Assembly (NCBI GenBank): GCA_902555435.1
Contig: CACDRL010000009.1
Location: 1 to 48,868 of the forward strand
Length of the DNA stretch: 48,868 bases
Source of the DNA: an uncultured Pelagibacteraceae bacterium
GTDB taxonomy: Bacteria > Pseudomonadota > Alphaproteobacteria > Pelagibacterales > Pelagibacteraceae
Reading direction: 5' to 3'
This document shows positions 43,652-48,868 of the stretch, one piece after another (positions within the stretch are counted from its first letter, which is position 1; each line of letters begins with the position of its first letter). A program made the position numbers and the translations under genes. The notes beneath the pieces were generated by a model that was not told where the DNA came from, made no database searches, and worked only from the letters and a program-made list of their open reading frames with translations.

Positions 43652-44653
43652 TTAGCTTAACTTCTTTTTATTTTCAGCCATTGATAATGCAATTTTAAAT
43701 GAATTTAAAATTGGAGCTAAGTTAGCTTCATTTTTTCCAGCAATTGCAAATGCAGATCCATGTGCAGTTGTTGTTACAGGAACTGTTAAACCACCTTGAA
43801 CAGTAACCCCTCTATCAAAACCAAATGCTTTAAGTCCAGATTGAAGTGCATCATGATACATGCCAACCATACAATCATGATTTTTATTTTTATATGCAAC
43901 TACAAAAGATGTATCGCACGGTAATGGTCCATCCGTATTAAATCCAAGTTTTTTTGCCTCTTCTATTGCTGGAATAATTTCATCTTTTTCTTCTGTACCA
44001 AATTCTGCATGTGGATTAAGTGCTTGAACTGCTATTCTTGGATTTTTCACACCGTTCAATTCCATAACTTCGTTAATTAATTTAATTGGCTTCAAGATAT
44101 TTTCTTTTGTAATGTGTTGAGCAACCTCTTTAATTGGAATATGGGAGGTTACTCTTGCAGTCCAAAAATTGTCTATAACATTAAACTCACAACAAAAACT
44201 TTTGACATCTAATTTTTCAGCCATTAATTGTAATTCATCTGAATGAGTGTTTCCTCCAAGTTTTAAACTTGTCTTATTCATTGGAGCAAAATTAATTGCA
44301 TCAATTTTTTTTTCTTTAGCGAGAGTTAGTGCTAAATCTAAAGCTTCTAAAACACTTTCACCTGATTCTTTTGAAGGTTCAGCTATTTTATATTTATGAT
44401 TTTTACCTTTTGAAATATCTAATAAAAATCTATTCGATTTCTTAAAATCAATTTGATCAAAATCTTCTACGATTTCAAGCTGATGAGAGTTGCCAGTTAT
44501 ATTATTTCCACTTTCAAGAATTTGTTTTTCACCAATTACAACAATATTAGCTTTATTAGTAACTTCTTCCTTTAATAGTTTTGAAATAAGCTCAGGTCCT
44601 ATTCCTGCTGGATCCCCGAGTAAAAGAGCAATGTTACTTTTATTTTGTTCCAT
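43652..44653 (-). CDS. PdxA-family dehydrogenase (4-hydroxythreonine-4-phosphate dehydrogenase paralogue)
   Basis: Metal-dependent dehydrogenase of 333 residues. LLGDPAGIGPELISKLL opens the family, THSDELQLMAEKL, RVTSHIPIKEVA and MVGMYHDALQSGLKAFGF hold the histidine ligands, and GLTVPVTTTAHGSAFAIAGK the phosphate and cofactor loops. It is likely a PdxA2-type catabolic enzyme rather than the vitamin B6 one, because it sits with transport and sugar-acid genes and no pdxJ is near; that is inference. It is divergent from the tctC gene. Confidence 0.88.
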   Translation of the reverse strand: MEQNKSNIALLLGDPAGIGPELISKLLKEEVTNKANIVVIGEKQILESGNNITGNSHQLEIVEDFDQIDFKKSNRFLLDISKGKNHKYKIAEPSKESGESVLEALDLALTLAKEKKIDAINFAPMNKTSLKLGGNTHSDELQLMAEKLDVKSFCCEFNVIDNFWTARVTSHIPIKEVAQHITKENILKPIKLINEVMELNGVKNPRIAVQALNPHAEFGTEEKDEIIPAIEEAKKLGFNTDGPLPCDTSFVVAYKNKNHDCMVGMYHDALQSGLKAFGFDRGVTVQGGLTVPVTTTAHGSAFAIAGKNEANLAPILNSFKIALSMAENKKKLS

Positions 44654-44730
44654 TTTTTACTTTACGTTCTGTGTAAGAGTATGATTAAATATTTGTATAT
44701 AAGTTATATATATAAACTAAATAAACTAAA

Positions 44731-44736
44731 GAGGGA
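44731..44736 (+). promoter_or_regulatory. Strong ribosome-binding site that fixes the tctC start
   Basis: GAGGGA lies 4 nt before the ATG at 44741, in a context AAAGAGGGAAATA like that of dctP. It supports this start over the in-frame upstream ATG at 44645, which would overlap the pdxA-like gene's start. Confidence 0.75.
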
Positions 44737-44740
44737 AATA

Positions 44741-45715
44741 ATGAAAAAAAGCTTTAAACTATTTTTAGCAGCTGCTTTTTTAGTAACTGAATTTTTTGTT
44801 GTAGCTCTTCCATTAATGATCACTTCAGCAAAAGCTGATGGACATCCAATACAAGCAATTACTCACGCTGGTTTTGGTGGTGGAACTGACGTTACTACTA
44901 GAATGATGTTATTAAGAGCAAGAAGAGTTCTTAAACAAGATATGCAGTTAGTGAATAAAAAAGGTGGTGGTGGAGCAGCATCTATGGATTACATGATGTC
45001 TTTACCTGCAGATGGTAACCACACTTTAACTTGGACTACTGGTCACGCAGTATCAATGGCTTTAGGAAAAACTAAAGTAAAATTAAGCGATATGCAGCCT
45101 TTAGCAAGAGGTACAGATGATCCTCAATTATTTGTTGTTAACTGTAACAATGAAATTAAAGATGCTAAAAAATTCATTAGCGCACAAAAATCAAAATCAC
45201 TAAAATATGGAACAACACACACTGGTGGTATTGATGACGTTAGTGCAATTGCATTTACTAAAAAAGGTGGATTAACAGATCCAACTATTGTTGCTTACAA
45301 AGGTGTAGCACCAATTAAAACTAACCTGATCAAAGGTGATATCGATGTAGGTGTTTTAAACTTAGGTGAAGCATTAACTGAAATTAACGAAGGTAAACTT
45401 TGTGTGTCAGTTGTTTTAGCAAACGAAAGAATGGCTAAAATTGGAGACTCTCCAACAGCTAAAGAACTAGGAATTCCTGTTTCTTTATCTACTGTTAGAG
45501 GTTTCGTAACTAAAAAAGGTGCTCCAGCAGAAAGAGTTAAACAACTAGAGGCTGGAATGATGAAAGCTATGAGCCACAACTATTACAAAAATTTCTTAAC
45601 TGAAATTGGTCTTGATGACACTAGTGTAGTTGGTGCTGACGAGTGGGGTAAGCAAATGGAAGAAATGCTTGCTGAAATGACCGCTCAGCTAAAAGCTTTA
45701 GGTTACATTAACTAA
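44741..45715 (+). CDS. tctC: Tripartite tricarboxylate transporter binding protein TctC
   Basis: Periplasmic solute-binding protein of 324 residues. The signal peptide starts MKKSFKLFLAAAFLVTEFFV and ends near TSAKADG. AGFGGGTDVTTRMM, NKKGGGGAASMDYMM, TGGIDDVSAIAF and the late GFVTKKGAPAERVKQLEAGM are TctC/Bug-family blocks. The start at 44741 is preferred because of the ribosome-binding site and the signal peptide. It is followed by tctB, with an intrinsic terminator just inside tctB, so tctC is probably made in excess. Confidence 0.94.
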   Translation: MKKSFKLFLAAAFLVTEFFVVALPLMITSAKADGHPIQAITHAGFGGGTDVTTRMMLLRARRVLKQDMQLVNKKGGGGAASMDYMMSLPADGNHTLTWTTGHAVSMALGKTKVKLSDMQPLARGTDDPQLFVVNCNNEIKDAKKFISAQKSKSLKYGTTHTGGIDDVSAIAFTKKGGLTDPTIVAYKGVAPIKTNLIKGDIDVGVLNLGEALTEINEGKLCVSVVLANERMAKIGDSPTAKELGIPVSLSTVRGFVTKKGAPAERVKQLEAGMMKAMSHNYYKNFLTEIGLDDTSVVGADEWGKQMEEMLAEMTAQLKALGYIN

Positions 45716-45738
45716 TCTAATTTAAAGTACATTTGCAT

Positions 45739-46245
45739 ATGAAGAATGTACAAAAACAAAAAAGGGCAAACAAAAGTTTGCCCTTTTTTTTTAGAGACGA
45801 GTTTAAAGTCTCTTTTGTAATTATATTCATATCTGTAGCATTATTAATCACTACTTTTACTTTTGATATTGTCCCACCTATTTTAAATAGAGGAATACAG
45901 CCAGCAACATTTCCAAAAGCACTTTTGGTTTTAATAATAGTTATGACTTTGTTGATCTATTATTTTGCAACTAAAAATCCTTGGAAGGTTCAAAAAAAAT
46001 TACCTAAATCGTTCTTTTTAACTCTTCTAAGTTTTTTTATTTTTGTAGTGATTTCAAAAACATTAGATTTCTTTTTAGCAATTTCAGCTTTATCTATTTT
46101 TGTTTCTTATTATTGGGGAGAGAAAAGAATATTTTATTTATTACTTGTTGGAATTATTTTTCCTGTAATAGTCTTTGTATTTTTTGAAACAATTTTAGGT
46201 TTAAGATTTCCACCTGGAATTATAACTAATATTTATTATAGCTAG
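45739..46245 (+). CDS. tctB: Tripartite tricarboxylate transporter small membrane subunit TctB
   Basis: Small membrane protein of about 168 residues with four hydrophobic segments, typical of TctB: VSFVIIFISVALLITTFTFDIVPPILN, FPKALLVLIIVMTLLIYYF, a central helix, and a C-terminal LLLVGIIFPVIVFVFF. The ATG at 45739 is chosen; a TTG lies two codons earlier. Codons for residues 7-18 lie within a perfect terminator hairpin and T-run. No later ATG, GTG or TTG in frame restores a full-length protein, so the hairpin seems to lie in the coding sequence. Confidence 0.85.
   Translation: MKNVQKQKRANKSLPFFFRDEFKVSFVIIFISVALLITTFTFDIVPPILNRGIQPATFPKALLVLIIVMTLLIYYFATKNPWKVQKKLPKSFFLTLLSFFIFVVISKTLDFFLAISALSIFVSYYWGEKRIFYLLLVGIIFPVIVFVFFETILGLRFPPGIITNIYYS
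45758..45792 (+). terminator. Intrinsic terminator inside the 5' end of tctB
   Basis: The arms at 45758-45771 and 45776-45789 form a perfect 14-bp stem whose GC core is GGGCAAAC/GTTTGCCC, with an AAAA loop, and a run of nine T ends at 45792. This is a textbook rho-independent terminator placed after tctC. It would end most transcripts after the binding-protein gene and let a fraction read into tctB and tctA. Confidence 0.85.
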
Positions 46246-47718
46246 ATGGATAATTTATTATTAATGATAGCTCCTTTATTTAGCTCGAAGCTATTATTAG
46301 TTTTATTTTTTGGAACATTGTTTGGATTAATCTTAGGAGTATTACCTGGTTTAGGCCCAACAACTGGTGGTGCATTAATTTTACCTTTTACAATGACACT
46401 TGATCCATTGTCAGCAATTGTATTGTTAACTTCTATTTATTGTGCAGGTACTTACGGTGGTGCAATAACAGCGGTGTTAATCAACACACCAGGAACTCCA
46501 GCAGCTGCAGCAACTTGTTTAGATGGCTATCCTTTAGCACAAAAAGGAGAGGCTGGAAGAGCTTTAGGAATGGCTACTGTTTCAAGCACAGTTGGAGGTA
46601 TTTTTAGTGTTATTATACTTGTCTTTTTTGCACCTATATTGGCTCAACTCGCATATGAATTTGGTCAACCAGAATATTTTGCATTAGCTATCTTTGGTTT
46701 AACGATGCTTGCATCAATTGGAGAGGGTAGTCCCATTAAAAATTTGATTGCAGGTGCATTTGGTATTTTGATTTCAACAGTTGGTAAAGATTTTATGACA
46801 TCAATTGATCGATTTACTTTTGGAATTAATGAACTAACAGAAGGTATTGGTTTTATTCCAGTAGTTGTTGGGTTGTTTGCAATGAGTGAGATGTTAACTC
46901 AGTCAACTTTAATTAATCAAGTATTTAACAGAATAGCTTTAAAAGCAATCAAACTTCCAAGTAAAGATGATTACAAAAAAACTTGGAAAACAATTTTAAG
47001 ATCAAGTGGTATAGGTTCTTTTATTGGAGTGTTGCCTGCAGAAGGTGGAACAGTTGCATCTTTAATTGGATATTCAGAGGCAAAAAGATTTTCAAAAAAA
47101 CCAGAAGAATTTGGAAAAGGTTCTATAGAAGGTATTGCGGGTGCAGAAGCTGCCAACAATGCAGCAACTGGTGGTGCGATGGTTCCAACGCTTGCACTTG
47201 GAATTCCTGGTAGTGCAACAACAGCTGTTATCTTAACAGGATTAATTATACATGGGGTTAGACCAGGACCTGATTTATTTAGAGAACAACCAGATTTTTT
47301 ATATGGAATTTTTGGAGCAATGCTTATTGCTAACGTTTTATTTTTTATATTTGGTTTTTTTGGTGCAAAAATTTTTGCAAGAATAACCTTGGTGCCTAAT
47401 AAAATATTATGGCCAATGATTTTTGCAGTTTCAGTTTGCGGAACATATTCATTAAATCAATCTATAATTGACGTTTGGATAATGTTATTTTTTGGTGTGC
47501 TCGGTTTCTTTATGAGAAGGTACGGTTTCTCAGTTGTACCCGTTATCATTGGGTTGATTTTAGGAGAGTTAGTTGAAGGTACCTTAAGACAATCTCTGGT
47601 TATATTTGATGGAAATTGGTTTATGTTTTTCACAAGACCAATAGCTTTAACATTCTTTATTTTATCTTTAATTGCTCTAGCTTTTCCTTTAATAAGAGCA
47701 AAAAAAATTAAAAAATAA
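46246..47718 (+). CDS. tctA: Tripartite tricarboxylate transporter large membrane subunit TctA
   Basis: Large membrane subunit of 490 residues with about ten to twelve helices. GTLFGLILGVLPGLGPTTGGALILPF is the first TctA signature. CAGTYGGAITAVLINTPGTPAAAATCLDGYPLA and IEGIAGAEAANNAATGGAMVPTLALGIPGSATTAVIL are the second and third. It directly follows tctB with no gap. The substrate could be a di- or tricarboxylate or another anion; context does not settle it. Confidence 0.95.
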   Translation: MDNLLLMIAPLFSSKLLLVLFFGTLFGLILGVLPGLGPTTGGALILPFTMTLDPLSAIVLLTSIYCAGTYGGAITAVLINTPGTPAAAATCLDGYPLAQKGEAGRALGMATVSSTVGGIFSVIILVFFAPILAQLAYEFGQPEYFALAIFGLTMLASIGEGSPIKNLIAGAFGILISTVGKDFMTSIDRFTFGINELTEGIGFIPVVVGLFAMSEMLTQSTLINQVFNRIALKAIKLPSKDDYKKTWKTILRSSGIGSFIGVLPAEGGTVASLIGYSEAKRFSKKPEEFGKGSIEGIAGAEAANNAATGGAMVPTLALGIPGSATTAVILTGLIIHGVRPGPDLFREQPDFLYGIFGAMLIANVLFFIFGFFGAKIFARITLVPNKILWPMIFAVSVCGTYSLNQSIIDVWIMLFFGVLGFFMRRYGFSVVPVIIGLILGELVEGTLRQSLVIFDGNWFMFFTRPIALTFFILSLIALAFPLIRAKKIKK

Positions 47719-47720
47719 AG

Positions 47721-48470
47721 ATGATTAAATTTGATTTAGACAACAGAGTAGCAATTGTAACAGGTGGAGCCCAAGGGTTTGGATTAGCTATTACTGAAAG
47801 ATTTATAGAGTCTGGTGCTAAAGTAGTAATTTGGGATATCGACGAAGGTGAAGCTAAAAAAGCTTTAGAAAAAGTAAATTCTGAAAATTTAACTTATCAA
47901 ATAGTTGATGTAAGCAACTATGAAACAATTAATTCAAAATTATCTGAAGTTGAAAAATCACACGGTAAGATTGATATCTTTATAAACAATGCTGGTGTAG
48001 CAGGTATGAACACTACTGTTGCGGAGTATCCAATTGAAGAGTGGAATAAGGTTATTAACCTTAATTTAAATGCAGTCTTTTACTGTTGCAAAGCAGTTGT
48101 TCCATTTATGGCTAAGAATGATTACGGAAGGATTGTAAATATTGCATCTATTGCAGGTAAAGAAGGAAATCCAAATGCAAGTGCTTACAGTACTTCAAAA
48201 GCAGGAGTTATAGGGTTAACCAAATCTTTAGGTAAAGAACTTGCTCAAAAAAATATTGCAGTAAACTGCGTTACTCCAGCAGCAGCAAAAACTAGAATTT
48301 TTGATCAAATGACTGAGGAGCATATAAATTATATGCTTTCAAAAATACCAAGAAACAAATTTGCTAAGGTAGAGGAATTAGCTTCTTTAGTTGCTTGGTT
48401 ATCAAGCGAAGAAAACTCTTTCTCAACAGCCGCAGTATTTGATCTAAGTGGTGGTAGAGCAACTTATTAA
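47721..48470 (+). CDS. Short-chain dehydrogenase/reductase (FabG-like)
   Basis: A 249-residue SDR. TGGAQGFG (14-21) is the cofactor motif; Asn90 (INNAG), Ser143, Tyr156 and Lys160 (AYSTSK) are catalytic. It lies 2 nt after tctA and 5 nt before the ROK-family gene, so it is in the transporter's operon and probably acts on the imported compound. Confidence 0.94.
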   Translation: MIKFDLDNRVAIVTGGAQGFGLAITERFIESGAKVVIWDIDEGEAKKALEKVNSENLTYQIVDVSNYETINSKLSEVEKSHGKIDIFINNAGVAGMNTTVAEYPIEEWNKVINLNLNAVFYCCKAVVPFMAKNDYGRIVNIASIAGKEGNPNASAYSTSKAGVIGLTKSLGKELAQKNIAVNCVTPAAAKTRIFDQMTEEHINYMLSKIPRNKFAKVEELASLVAWLSSEENSFSTAAVFDLSGGRATY

Positions 48471-48475
48471 TAATT

Positions 48476-48868
48476 ATGCAAGTAGGTATAGATGTCGGTG
48501 CAACAAAAATAGAGAGTGTTGTGCTTGAAAAAGATGGACAAGAAAAACATAGATCTAGAATATCATGCCCAAAAAATTACACTCAGATTATAACTGCAAT
48601 AAGAGATATTCATAAAAAATTAGAAGAAGATTTTAAACAAGAACTTCCAATTGGTGTTTGTCATCCAGGAGTTCACTCTCCTCAAACAGGGTTAGTTAAA
48701 AACGTTCCAAACATCAGTTGGTTAGAAAAAAAACCTTTTCAAAATGATTTACGTAAAGCATTAGGTAAAGAAGTCTTTTGTGAAAATGATGCAAATTGTT
48801 TTGCTTTATCGGAGGCCATAGATGGAGCAGGGAAACACTATAAAATTGTTTATGGAATTATTTTAGGA
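48476..48868 (+). CDS. ROK-family sugar kinase, N-terminal part (3' truncated by window edge)
   Basis: The first 131 codons of a ROK protein. GIDVGATKIES is the phosphate-binding motif of the ASKHA fold. GVCHPGVHSPQTGLVKNVPNISWLE and CENDANCFALSEAIDGAG are ROK-family blocks, the latter carrying the catalytic aspartate. It has no N-terminal DNA-binding domain, so it is a kinase (glucose, fructose or N-acetylhexosamine type), not a ROK repressor. The end lies beyond the window. Confidence 0.9.
   Translation, partial: MQVGIDVGATKIESVVLEKDGQEKHRSRISCPKNYTQIITAIRDIHKKLEEDFKQELPIGVCHPGVHSPQTGLVKNVPNISWLEKKPFQNDLRKALGKEVFCENDANCFALSEAIDGAGKHYKIVYGIILG

Noticed and set aside
44645..44740. Upstream start for tctC
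   Set aside because: It would place residues before the signal peptide and overlap the divergent gene's start; the strong ribosome-binding site is at 44731.
1..48868. CRISPR arrays, tRNA or rRNA genes, insertion sequences, prophage genes
   Set aside because: No regularly spaced repeats, cloverleaf or rRNA-like sequence, transposase, integrase or phage protein was seen.

Overview
The window is very AT-rich (roughly 30% GC by eye) and densely packed. Gaps between genes are mostly under 150 bp, many start and stop codons overlap, and no IS element, tRNA, rRNA or CRISPR array is visible; no gene-free stretch exceeds 300 bases. Gene content and style (an iscR-suf operon, an SAM-II-type riboswitch before a homocysteine methyltransferase, TRAP and TTT solute transporters, several inositol-type enzymes) point to a streamlined marine alphaproteobacterium of the SAR11 clade (Pelagibacterales). 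That assignment is inference from protein character and codon use; no database search was run.

Layout. (1) 1-4,000: housekeeping: end of an AsmA-like protein, tyrS, anmK, an alpha/beta hydrolase. (2) 4,039-10,259: an IscR-type regulator with a well-matched IscR operator over its promoter, followed by sufB-C-D-S-U-T-A, a complete Fe-S assembly operon, then a 56-aa orphan protein. (3) 10,513-15,856: glnA, a YbaK-family deacylase, a DMT exporter, a homocysteine S-methyltransferase with a tandem SAM-II plus SAM-V-like leader, a putative 2OG-Fe(II) oxygenase and a TauE/SafE exporter. (4) 15,872-20,360: moaB and a leftward operon moaA-moaC-moaD-moaE-msrP-msrQ-DUF1244, which couples molybdopterin synthesis to the periplasmic molybdoenzyme that repairs methionine sulfoxide.

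(5) 20,457-48,868 is an accessory, catabolic-looking region. It has an inositol-like set (aldo/keto reductase, SDR, IolG-like dehydrogenase, IolE-like dehydratase and, 16 kb later, an IolD-like hydrolase with a second Gfo/Idh oxidoreductase and SDR), a TRAP transporter (dctQ-M-P), two D-2-hydroxyacid dehydrogenases, a di-haem peroxidase beside a Sel1 protein, two neighbouring Fe(II)/2OG dioxygenases, a PanE-like reductase, a DUF1907 protein (C11orf54 family), a MarR-like protein coupled to a diverged PanB-like protein, an HpcH/HpaI aldolase plus semialdehyde dehydrogenase, a PdxA paralogue, a tripartite tricarboxylate transporter (tctC-B-A), an SDR and the start of a ROK-family kinase. No IolB or IolC is present here, so any inositol route would need genes elsewhere or a different lower pathway.

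The most notable observations are the tandem riboswitch leader with a perfect 8-bp alternative pairing, an intrinsic terminator embedded in the first codons of tctB, a di-haem peroxidase with no canonical start codon that sits head-to-head with the Sel1 gene, and the unusual PanE/DUF1907/MarR/PanB-like group.
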